DNA from: Actinomycetota bacterium
Lineage (GTDB): Bacteria > Actinomycetota > Acidimicrobiia > Acidimicrobiales > Acidimicrobiaceae
Direction of reading: 5' to 3'
Assembly: GCA_027318945.1 (NCBI GenBank)
Contig: DAHVOF010000187.1
Coordinates: forward strand, 1 to 11,500
DNA: 11,500 bases
The notes under the pieces are model-generated. The model saw nothing but the letters and a program-made list of their open reading frames with translations, was not told the DNA's origin and searched no databases. A program made the translations under genes and the position numbers. Shown here piece after piece: positions 7,001 through 11,500 of this stretch (position 1 is its first letter; each line of letters starts with the position of its first letter).

Positions 7001-8064
7001 AGGACGTCCCCGACCTGAAGGTTCGCAAGATCAGTAGGTTCGCTGCCTGTCCAGGTGAATGTGAGGTTGGATCCATCTGAAGAAGCACTTGTCAGGTTCG
7101 TGGCGTCAGAAGCCGTCAATACTTTGGTCGTAGCGGGCACCGTTGTCAGGTAGCTGACTCCGACAGCTGTTGTTTGGGCGGCGACTACGGTGGCGGGATT
7201 GCCTGTGATTGTGGGATAGTACGAGTTTGTGCCGTCGCTCACCTGACCGGCAGAGATGGTGTAGTTGCCAGGCGCAACCGACAGATCGGTTGACGAGGAG
7301 ACCGCATCCGTGAAGCCTCCAGGTCCGTTCACGGTAATAGTTGCGGCAATCCCCGATGGCAGCTGCCCGACTGAAATTGCCAGCAAGCCCTGCCCTGGTT
7401 CCAGCATGCTCGGCGATAGGCTGACGAGTAGCGTCATGATCGCGGTTACCATTCCGCCGTGCATGTCTGTCACGGCGACTGTCAGAGGGTTTACTGACGC
7501 CGCAAGAGGAGTTCCGCTTATAGTACCCGTCGAGGCATCCAGTGCAAGGCCCTGCGGAAGAGTGCCCGACCTAAGCGTCCAACTATAAGGCGCGATTCCT
7601 CCTGAAGCCCGGAGTGTCGTTGAGTAAGGCTGATTTGCGACGCCAGATGGGAGGCTTGAGGTCAAGATCATGAGCTGGCTTGCGGGAGACGGTCCTCCAT
7701 AGGGACTCGGGCCAGGCATAGTCGTCGTTATGCCTACGACAGGCTCATTGAGCTTGGTGCCACCCATCGATCCGAAATAGCCTGCGTCCCCAAAGGTGAA
7801 TACCCCTCCATCTGCTCCGACGAGCCTGTAGACCGGAGGAGTTGCGGAGCTTAATTCCGGCCCGGACGAATTCACCGACGTAGCTGCTTGTTTTTGCCGG
7901 GGCTGATTTTTGCTACCGGCGCCGCTCGAAAAGTGGGAATTTGAACTTGCTGGAGTCGCGACAATCGTTGAACCCGTCGCCTGGACTACGAGAAGCATCG
8001 GTAGAAATATGAGCAAGATGCGTCGCAGCCATTTCGCGGCGATACGCAATATAGAGGTAATCAT
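1003..8064 (-). CDS. giant secreted multidomain protein: Ig-like repeats plus two C-terminal beta-propellers
   Basis: The 2353-residue product is exported: residues 1-31 are a signal peptide (KWLRR, then a hydrophobic ILLIFLPMLLVV core). Domains in order: one GGVFTFGDAGYFGSMGG motif (about 85-102); an He_PIG-type putative Ig domain (130-215); a PEGA-like domain (222-305); a 'NLQVGDVLDVP' domain (310-425); a beta-rich domain unlike the Ig units (about 440-680); about ten Ig-like domains of roughly 90-115 residues (680-1690) with the recurring motif LPxGLxLDxxTGxISGTP; a CARDB-type domain (1692-1808, starting PDLTV); a Gly/Ser linker (1809-1817); six GPDGNLWFTE blades of a Vgb/streptogramin-lyase-like propeller (1818-2070); and a YCF48/BNR-like propeller with WAVGANGTILATT blades (2075-2353). 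There is no LPXTG motif, C-terminal membrane helix or other anchor, so the protein is probably released or held non-covalently. Adhesion, surface-layer or carbohydrate/protein binding is the likely role; this is inferred from the domain classes. The ATG at 8064 is the start that places the signal peptide at the N-terminus, but its Shine-Dalgarno is poor. Confidence 0.95.
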   Translation of the reverse strand: MITSILRIAAKWLRRILLIFLPMLLVVQATGSTIVATPASSNSHFSSGAGSKNQPRQKQAATSVNSSGPELSSATPPVYRLVGADGGVFTFGDAGYFGSMGGTKLNEPVVGITTTMPGPSPYGGPSPASQLMILTSSLPSGVANQPYSTTLRASGGIAPYSWTLRSGTLPQGLALDASTGTISGTPLAASVNPLTVAVTDMHGGMVTAIMTLLVSLSPSMLEPGQGLLAISVGQLPSGIAATITVNGPGGFTDAVSSSTDLSVAPGNYTISAGQVSDGTNSYYPTITGNPATVVAAQTTAVGVSYLTTVPATTKVLTASDATNLTSASSDGSNLTFTWTGSEPTDLANLQVGDVLDVPPSTNAQQGFLVKITNMDVSGSSVLVTTTHAGLMDAVSQGSFQIAGGSVQISQTQMRSLMAQNVPSQNRVGPLTSGGNNPGAQCLIDTSGSWGNITVQPPTFTITPHFDASWSYGSGLQADAYMTVVENVSYSAKIAAGIACQLTVPLVAKVPLIASGIPITLGPVVIYITPVFEIDATAKAEADIALTASGTQGFTLQVGASYANGQLTPIDSYTPQNSFTPGASASGYIKLSIGPKVTFNIGLAPWVTGLPLIGPFIGLDGFAKAQFQQTQPTWAVGAGLEAAVGFQASWSFGFFSVGVNAQLTIPILAVTFAASNPVVSTPSTSSNIVPLPEIETGQLTTPYIYQLQAQGYTGSGAGFNYPSGPITFAQDYANPAVIPVQISKTGLVTISGLPLSYKSNTLNIVVELTDVLGNVSYYYLVLPVIPGVHPQSFPLPTAEFGLPYNGKGTYQIPLTQANQGGTPPYTCPNPPGLQNLTTEFGNTGLEYYSHSTATTTDCTVEGTPSALNANTSVLLGDTDQPMQVVDSFNPPTTATDTLSLPPVLYQPAVVLPESYSSTPLWTEEGLPFSFNPGVTYGQGPYQWSMSTCASSGTTIPGVNIDPSSGTVSGTPAKGSAGDYEVPVTVTDALGGTGCGTQLVHVLSPLSMDVSNAGGVLLNSLPNGEVGAPYTAYMIGANGLYRGFTGPYDWKIAGIPLGVTSTTFDELPPGLTLDQNTGLISGTPLASSAGTYTVKIQAKDAYGGVATQSFNVQILPPPEVTTQILPSATVGKTYSATLSADSGSGGYTWTLTQGGTALTNCGLQFVNGTITTLGNGTVWPGCTSTLLGVTLTDSAGSSVQWYLWLPVGVAVTSFSVPPAEVGQPYSFTFASEGGVAPLKWSLVAGSTLPQNFMLSPTGSLTGTTSQTGNFILRVQVDDSSGGSWKSAFLRLRVVPKLIFNPNMRSADVNEPYSASANHVGGVGPFTWTMTAGSLPNGLTLGSDGTVSGTTGQTGTYRFLASVTDTSVGNKLSFTESIVVVSDPVITTTSLPNAIFNVPYSVSLTATGGTARNLENISLGTCGVSGSTVSGCTASSSSSSSPYYWALGPSDSLPAGLVLDPTTGTISGIPTAASGSSTTLHLTASDYWESEATAVFTLDVEAGLGVTTQSLVTAEQGVPYFEQLAATGGTPPYTIWTISGGSLPPGLSLDPATGTIGGIPTEAGGNYSQLRFCVTDSGGHQACSATSLGLSVVGALTITTSSLPGATAGTAYSATLQATGGQPAASGLVWSIPEAATASGYPLPIWLSLSSGGVLSGTPPSNAISRTFTIPFQVSDSIGGVAVGSLSLALAGSSPPDLTVSTATTPSSGVAGTSINVSWTVQNIGSGTATGNWNDSWYLGTTSGGPGALLESFPEQGPLAANATYSPNQTLSLPATTTPGSYYLKLVTDSGSSITESSYSNNTYTTPITISGSGGGSGSSIQEYPVPSASSQPNGIALGPDGNLWFTESMGSNIGEITTSGNVNEMILTNSGMFPTGIVTGPDGNLWFTAGGADAIGVITTSGHVSTYNLPTGSAPYYITTGPDGNLWFTDYGADEIGKITTAGAIKEFPIPTKSAYPYDITEGPDGNLWFTELGTNKIGMITISGTITEYAIPTSGSQPLGITTGPDGNIWFTETSGNKIGEITTSGTITEYAIPTSGSQPSGITAGPDGNIWFTELVGNKIGMIAPGGKAELLGVATSQGNSEAIAVGTGGTVLTTVDESVWSPQTSGTTNALNAVTFNGSGSTNAWAVGANGTILYTQNSGAAWTPQTSGTTDALNAVACPGRTTCWAVGANGTILATTNGSTWSPQSSGTTVALTGIACASTTSCWAVGYGGVILATSNGNTWLSQISGSTEALFGIVCNQSSPLCWAVGANGTILATTDASTWSSQSSATTSDLYALAMGGYCGNDGFGDCLMASGAEGTLLNWGLSTWPPATSGTAVDIRSIAIVETASFTRYVAVGPLETEVTGVPNGA
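1045..1842 (-). repeat. YCF48/BNR-like propeller repeats, period about 41 codons
   Basis: This stretch encodes residues about 2075-2340 of the giant protein. Blades carry A-V-G-x-x-G-x-I/V-L at residues about 2085, 2126, 2167, 2207 and 2248, with a divergent copy (ASGAEGTLL) near 2296. At DNA level two copies are still close: 1268-1327 and 1511-1570 are 60 nt each with three mismatches, which points to recent duplication or homogenisation. Confidence 0.8.
1861..2577 (-). repeat. Vgb-like propeller repeats, period 126 nt
   Basis: Six blades start GPDGN at residues 1836, 1878, 1919, 1961, 2003 and 2045, so the period is 42 codons with one blade one codon shorter. Each blade reads GPDGN-(L/I)-WFT-x(5-8)-IG-x-I, followed by a strand ending in Y/F-x-(I/L)-P-T in most copies. 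Copies 1949-2005 and 2075-2131 are 57 nt long, differ at one base and lie exactly 126 nt apart. Copies 2408-2433 and 2534-2559 match over 26 nt at the same spacing. Confidence 0.85.
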
Positions 8065-8167
8065 GATAAACCAGCTCGCCCCCCATACGGGTCAATCATT
8101 CAAACCACGCACTGCTAAAAGCTGGAATTATAAGAAAACGATTAATTTATCAACACTATAAGTGATA

Positions 8168-8197
8168 ATTGTAACTGAGAAAAATGAGTTACGTCAA
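8168..8197 (-). promoter_or_regulatory. sigma70-type promoter of the giant gene
   Basis: On the minus strand TTGACG (8197-8192) and TACAAT (8173-8168) are separated by 18 nt, in an AT-rich stretch that contrasts with the surrounding DNA. Transcription would start near 8161, giving a leader of about 97 nt before the ATG at 8064. The position upstream of the only gene on this side makes the assignment likely. Confidence 0.6.
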
Positions 8198-8207
8198 GAA
8201 TTAATTA

Positions 8208-9129
8208 GAAGCCGATGGCACTAGCAAGTAAATGATTCCCCCTGGTGCGGCGGACGTGTCTTGGTAGCCGCTATCGGTAGTGATGGAGCAGGTGCGGTGG
8301 ACACGTCTAAGATCCAGTCCATTCTTAGCCCACTCGTTCCAAATTGAAGCCCTCCGTGGATGTGACTGTACCGTAAAGGGTGGAGAAGGTAACGGAGACG
8401 GCATTACGAAAGTAGTCCCAGACCCAGATCGATTGAATGTTTCGTCCAGGTTATCTCGTCCAGAAACGGCAACCCGTTTAAGACCTGAATGGAAGTCTCA
8501 TCGAAGTGGATTCGAAGTCATCGCGCTGTGCTGGCGCATGGGGGTGTTAAAGAGGTCTGACCGCAGACCTCTTGTCCTCGTGGCAGCTTTACGCGATGCA
8601 TTCATTGATTGCCGCTGGGGCACTGTTGTTAGTTTGGCTCTTGCAACTTCGACTGGGGGCGATCAAGCATCTCCGGTGTTCAGGTAGAGGATTTGATCTC
8701 GGATCTGCTCATTCAATGAATCCGTAAGCAGCATTTCTTGTTCTTATTCAGGCGCCTTCCGGTCCGTTGGGTGGTAGAGATCTCCTCTACGTCTGTCGTG
8801 CAGGCACTACATCTGGGATCTTCGGGATACTTATACCCAAGTTCGCGATCCTGGCAGGATTTGTGCGGCAACCAGCAAGGGAAAGTCGGCCTTCGCCTTT
8901 GTTATTTCCCGCACTCTTGCCCCGGCAGTCTGAACACTCAAGTCATGGCGAACTCGCCTAAAGGGATCCCGCTCGGTCGGTGACCGACCTCGGCCAGTAG
9001 CAACTAACCATTGTTGGCGTAGAGGTGCATCACTCCGGGTCTGTAAGCCGAGCCAGCTCCCTACCTCACCCGATGGTTTAGCTGAAAAAGTGGATTAGCC
9101 CTATCGTGAAAAGCTTCCGATTCCCTTTG
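8208..9129. other. 0.9-kb region without a supportable gene
   Basis: Frames open on both strands here (8280-8687 plus, 8201-8404 minus, 8738-8983 plus), but they have no good ribosome binding site, recognisable domain or consistent codon pattern. The minus-strand frame ending at 8201 is open back to about 8492 and could be the tail of a decayed gene, but I cannot identify it. A perfect hairpin (8550-8573) and a weaker one (GGTCGG at 8975-8980 with CCGACC at 8984-8989) are present. The second lies about 140 nt beyond the stop of the operon at 9130-10424 and might end its transcript. Confidence 0.5.
8550..8573. terminator. perfect 10-bp hairpin, terminator-like
   Basis: AAGAGGTCTG (8550-8559) and its exact reverse complement (8564-8573) enclose the 4-nt loop ACCG. 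The stem ends in CTCTT on the plus-strand 3' side, with no longer T run. It could terminate a transcript on either strand, but no confident gene ends next to it. Confidence 0.35.
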
Positions 9130-9423
9130 TCAGCTTCCGTCCAGGTGAACCGTGCTCTCGATAGTGCCGATGATCTCGGCGGAGAAAGTGCCGCTACCGC
9201 GGCCGGTCTCTTGGGCTTGGATCTGGCCATCGAACGCGACCTGCAGCGCCGCCGGGTTGGGTGCCACCGTGATGGCGGGAATCTTGATGACGAGGTCGCC
9301 TCCCGGCGTGCTGATCGTAACATCTGGAACCGTGATGGTAAATGTCGGCACCGGCACACTCATCGTGCCAGAGATGGTGCCGGTGATCTGGTCCTCGCAT
9401 TCGAGAGCAAAGTTTCCTTTCAC
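9130..9423 (-). CDS. unknown beta-rich protein, third gene of the operon
   Basis: The product has 97 residues and belongs to no family I recognise. Most of it alternates hydrophobic and Thr/Ser residues, as in antiparallel beta strands: residues 12-38 (starting ITGTISGT) with V-P pairs, 43-53 (DLVIKIPAITV) and 77-93 (SGTFSAEIIGTIESTV). The first and last segments are both GTI-S/E-rich, as if two edges of one sheet. It has no signal peptide or membrane segment and a single cysteine (C9). The GTG start overlaps the TGA of the preceding gene (GTGA, 9420-9423). A strong Shine-Dalgarno (GGGGGGGAGG, 9431-9440) lies 7 nt upstream, inside that gene. This arrangement indicates coupled translation with the 88-residue protein. 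Function is unknown. Confidence 0.75.
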   Translation of the reverse strand: MKGNFALECEDQITGTISGTMSVPVPTFTITVPDVTISTPGGDLVIKIPAITVAPNPAALQVAFDGQIQAQETGRGSGTFSAEIIGTIESTVHLDGS

Positions 9424-9686
9424 CCCGCGACCTCCCCCCCGTCGCTTGAGTGGGCCGGCGGCCCGGCTCCAGCGATCTGCTCAAACAGGGCATCCGGAAT
9501 CTGATCCTCCACGCTGAGAGCGGCCCTAAACACCTCGGGTAGCTGTGCTTGCAGTTCGTGAACTGCCTTAGAGAGGGTGTCGAGCGCGTCGGTAGCACCT
9601 TGGGCGTGGACCTCGACCTCAATGCTGCGCGTCAGCTGCATTCGCAGGATGACGACGGGCTCAGGAGCTTGGGAGGAGATCGACAC
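9420..9686 (-). CDS. unknown small helical protein, second gene of the operon
   Basis: The product has 88 residues and no recognised family. After a beta-like start (VVILRMQLTRSIEVEVHA, about 11-28), residues 31-72 look helical and partly amphipathic (DALDTLSKAVHELQAQL, then EVFRAALSVEDQIPDALFEQI). The last 15 residues are Gly/Pro/Ser-rich and probably disordered. The GTG start is supported by GAGGTG on the minus strand, 7 nt upstream. That Shine-Dalgarno overlaps the stop codon of the preceding gene, only 6 nt away, so re-initiation by the same ribosomes is likely. A small helical protein between two larger beta-rich partners could be an assembly or adaptor subunit; this is inference. Confidence 0.75.
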   Translation of the reverse strand: MSISSQAPEPVVILRMQLTRSIEVEVHAQGATDALDTLSKAVHELQAQLPEVFRAALSVEDQIPDALFEQIAGAGPPAHSSDGGEVAG

Positions 9687-9692
9687 GGCGGC

Positions 9693-10424
9693 TCACCTCA
9701 CCGCGGCCAAGTGACCGGTCGCATACTTCGGATAGGTCAACTGGGTGCCGGCCCACTGGCTATACGGCGTGGAGTTCTTGCCGCCGGCCCCGGCCCACAC
9801 GAAGTTGGCGGCGATGAGCAGCAACAGCGAATGCTGCAGTCGGAGCCACTCGTTTCGCACCAGTAATTCGCTGACGCATTCCAAGGCGAAGTCGGACTGC
9901 AGAGGCTGGCTTATGAAGTAGTAGTGAAGTCGCCACAGGTAGAGCATGTTGTTCCGTCCCGACTGGTCGACATGGATCTCGATGTCCCGGAAGTAGTCAC
10001 CCGGACTTATCGAGACGCCGAAGGAGACCGATCCGCTGATGCCTTCCGCCTCAGCCCCGGCTTTGCCGCTCAGAGTGTAGGTGAGTCGGGTCTCCACGTA
10101 GTCGGGTGCGAGGGCGATACTCGGTGTCAGGAACGGTTGACTCACACCACCCGCCGGCGGGCTGGTCATGTCCTGTGCAAAGGCATGAAGGTGAAGCGCC
10201 AAAGGCGCTCCGAACGAGGAGACCGCCGGCGCGCGGTTGGCCATCTGCACGCGCAGGTGGAATGGCACCAAGGTGTAGGTCTGACCTGGCTCGTCGTTCA
10301 GCGGGCTGGTGCCCGGGTCGGCCAAAAGCAGCGGAGGACAGGTCATGACGATCGCACCGATCTGATCAGCGGCGTTGATCGGATCGGGCACCGTCGCAGC
10401 ACGTGCAGCCAGTTGCGTTGACAC
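9693..10424 (-). CDS. unknown protein, first gene of the operon (alternative start at 10526)
   Basis: I do not recognise this protein. From the GTG at 10424 it has 243 residues; the longest open frame begins at a GTG at 10526 (277 residues). I prefer 10424: a promoter-like pair ends 7 nt before it, so the transcript would be leaderless, whereas the 34 extra residues look unlike a protein start and have no well-placed Shine-Dalgarno. In 277-residue numbering, the middle (about 80-190) is beta-rich (YTLVPFHLRV, ETRLTYTLSG, SGSVSFGVSI). Residues 183-203 are polar and aromatic (IEIHVDQSG, LYLWRLHYYF). Residues 211-243 are helical with a short hydrophobic run (LLLLIAANFVW), and the tail is Gly/Tyr/Pro-rich. 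There is no signal peptide. The hydrophobic run is short for a membrane helix. It heads a tightly packed three-gene operon. Confidence 0.72.
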   Translation of the reverse strand: MSTQLAARAATVPDPINAADQIGAIVMTCPPLLLADPGTSPLNDEPGQTYTLVPFHLRVQMANRAPAVSSFGAPLALHLHAFAQDMTSPPAGGVSQPFLTPSIALAPDYVETRLTYTLSGKAGAEAEGISGSVSFGVSISPGDYFRDIEIHVDQSGRNNMLYLWRLHYYFISQPLQSDFALECVSELLVRNEWLRLQHSLLLLIAANFVWAGAGGKNSTPYSQWAGTQLTYPKYATGHLAAVR

Positions 10425-10431
10425 GTAGTGA

Positions 10432-10460
10432 ATTATGCCACGTTTGACTTTGTTGAGCAA
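10432..10460 (-). promoter_or_regulatory. candidate promoter for a leaderless operon transcript
   Basis: On the minus strand TTGCTC (10460-10455) and CATAAT (10437-10432) are 17 nt apart. The -10-like box ends exactly 7 nt before the GTG at 10424, so transcription would begin at or next to the first base of the start codon. Leaderless GTG/ATG genes with this geometry are common in actinobacteria. The -35 match is only partial (TTG plus one less certain base). Confidence 0.45.
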
Positions 10461-11051
10461 GGGAAAATTATGCAGGAGGGAGGTCCGTTTCGACCCGGTC
10501 ACGCAAGTTTGCGCCGTGCTCTCCACCGGCTAGAGGTAGCTCCGGCTCACGTGATAGCCGTACGCTCCTCGAAGATTGGTCACAGGACGGAGATCGCCTG
10601 TTGCAGCTTCACGATCGGCGTGTCGCGTTCGGACCGACGGCTTGGAGGCCGACCCTGGGTGTTGATCGAGAAACGCAGCACCTCGAAGGTTTTCGTCAGA
10701 ACATTTGAGGGCTATCTTGGCGCGAAACACTGGGGCCTTTGGAGCTGTTGACTTTCTTTCGAGGGACTCGAGATATTTCCGATCATGACTTAAGATTGCT
10801 TCTGCTGGCTTACGTCCAATCCGCTTGTTCGTGTCTATTTCCCCTAGTTTTATCCACCAGAAGGTAAAACGGCTCACAAATAAATCGATTCCTCATTTTC
10901 ACGGAACTTTTCAATTGCGACACTAGGGTGCGGCAACCTTGGGATTGTGCATAGCAGTGGAACTTTCGGTCTTGGGGCCTTATCGCGTCGAGTTGCCTAC
11001 AAGATTAGGATTCAAAGGCTTAATGTCGAAAAATCGAATGAATTCGGATGT
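10461..11051. other. 0.6-kb intergenic region, no confident gene
   Basis: Between the operon promoter and the DUF1801 gene I see no convincing gene. A minus-strand frame of 115 codons (10530-10877, GTG start) is open, but its nearest Shine-Dalgarno (GAGG) is 13 nt away and the product, rich in Arg, Lys and Ser, shows no domain. The plus-strand frame 10428-10751 overlaps it in antisense and looks no better. The stretch around 10840-10920 is AT-rich and could hold regulatory sites. No clear terminator follows the DUF1801 gene. Confidence 0.45.
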
Positions 11052-11500
11052 TCAAGCTTGCGGTAGCACCCCAAGCCCGTCGATAGCTTTTTTCACTAGG
11101 GAGGCGATCTTTTCCTCGACGGCTGGCGTCAGTTCTTGCAGCGCGAAAACGACTGGCCACATGTCCCCTTCGTCGATCATTGCCTTGTCGCTGAATCCGA
11201 GTGTTGCGTAGCGAGCTTTGAACTTCTCGGCAGGCTGGAAGTAGCAAACGACGTTGCCGTCTTTTTCATAGGCAGGCATTCCATACCACGTCCTTGGCGA
11301 CAGGTCTGGAGCGCTCGTTTTCACGATGGCGTGCACGCGATCGGCTATCGAGCGGTCCGGCTCTGACATCTCCGCGATCTTGGCGAGCACGTCGGCTTCA
11401 CTGGCCGCGGATTTAAGTTCGCGAGCCCGTTCTTTCATTGCAGCTCGTTCTTCCGCCGAAAATCCGGACGATTTTCCTCTGCCCGAATTTGAAGTTTTCC
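11052..11500 (-). CDS. DUF1801 (YdhG-like) domain protein, N-terminus beyond window
   Basis: The frame is open to the right edge. The ATG at 11438 is probably internal, because the 20 codons upstream of it read KTSNSGRGKSSGFSAEERAA, ending in the 'GFSAEERAAMKERA' lead-in typical of this family. The domain includes EADVLAKIAEM, the conserved SPRTWYGMPAYEKDGNVVCYF core, a KARYATLGFSD segment and a final helix (EEKIASLVKKAID). Length and motifs fit DUF1801 (PF08818) proteins of about 140-150 residues, so little is missing. These are small soluble cytoplasmic proteins of uncertain function; the related Bacillus protein Fra is described as an iron chaperone. The stop at 11052 is clear. Nothing nearby indicates an operon. 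Confidence 0.88.
   Translation of the reverse strand, partial: KTSNSGRGKSSGFSAEERAAMKERARELKSAASEADVLAKIAEMSEPDRSIADRVHAIVKTSAPDLSPRTWYGMPAYEKDGNVVCYFQPAEKFKARYATLGFSDKAMIDEGDMWPVVFALQELTPAVEEKIASLVKKAIDGLGVLPQA

Noticed and set aside
8244..8308. Two similar 18-nt segments (8244-8261 and 8291-8308) with three mismatches
   Set aside because: The spacing of 47 nt is not repeated elsewhere and there is no third copy, so neither an iteron, CRISPR nor att interpretation is supported.
8409..8516. Minus-strand peptide containing HFDET, reminiscent of the first catalytic Asp region of some transposases
   Set aside because: The frame is only about 35 codons with a stop just upstream, no other DDE motif is visible, and no terminal inverted repeats were found, so it is too weak to call a transposase remnant.
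9106..9866. Plus-strand frames and alternate minus-strand frames over the operon (for example 9194-9622)
   Set aside because: These are shadows produced by the GC-rich third codon positions of the three operon genes, which have better starts, spacing and Shine-Dalgarno sites.
10530..10877. 115-codon minus-strand frame with GTG start upstream of the operon
   Set aside because: The Shine-Dalgarno is too far away, the product is basic, low in structure and unrecognised, and it overlaps an equally long antisense frame.

Overview
The window is a bacterial chromosomal segment dominated by one very long gene on the minus strand (1003-8064). It encodes a secreted, 2353-residue, repeat-built surface or extracellular protein. 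The combination of domains points to a soil or freshwater Actinomycetota-like lineage (Acidimicrobiia or Thermoleophilia type), or a neighbour such as Dormibacterota or Chloroflexota: a 'GVFTFGDAGYFGSMGG' motif, putative-Ig (He_PIG) domains, cysteine-paired 'C-W-A-V-G' propeller blades, and a probable leaderless GTG start elsewhere in the window. This taxonomic guess is an inference and is weak. I see no tRNA, rRNA, CRISPR array, intact transposase or phage gene.

Layout. Positions 1-328 hold a possible small tail-anchored membrane protein on the minus strand (83-277, TTG start). It is divergent from a convincing small secreted protein on the plus strand (329-661, signal peptide, two-cysteine Gly-rich mature part). 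A perfect 13-bp hairpin at 750-780 lies between that gene and the converging giant gene. The giant gene is read leftwards from a good sigma70-type promoter at 8168-8197, with a leader of about 97 nt. Its product runs: signal peptide; one FTFGDAG motif; an Ig-like domain; a PEGA-like domain; a large beta-rich domain of a different kind; about ten more Ig-like domains; a CARDB domain; a Gly/Ser linker; a six-blade Vgb-like propeller; and a second, YCF48-like propeller that reaches the C-terminus.

Positions 8208-9129 hold no gene I can support, only a perfect hairpin (8550-8573). Positions 9130-10424 (or 10526) hold a compact three-gene minus-strand operon of unrecognised proteins (243 or 277, 88 and 97 aa). 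The junctions are a 6-nt gap and a 4-nt GTGA overlap, each with a strong Shine-Dalgarno, so the three products are probably made together and work together. Their function is unknown and none has an obvious signal peptide. A promoter-like pair at 10432-10460 sits exactly where a leaderless transcript would start at the internal GTG (10424). After about 0.6 kb without a convincing gene, the window ends in a DUF1801-family gene (minus strand) whose N-terminus lies beyond the right edge.

The most interesting items are the architecture of the giant protein, including a Vgb-type propeller that appears to have lost the lyase active site, and the tightly coupled operon of unknown function.
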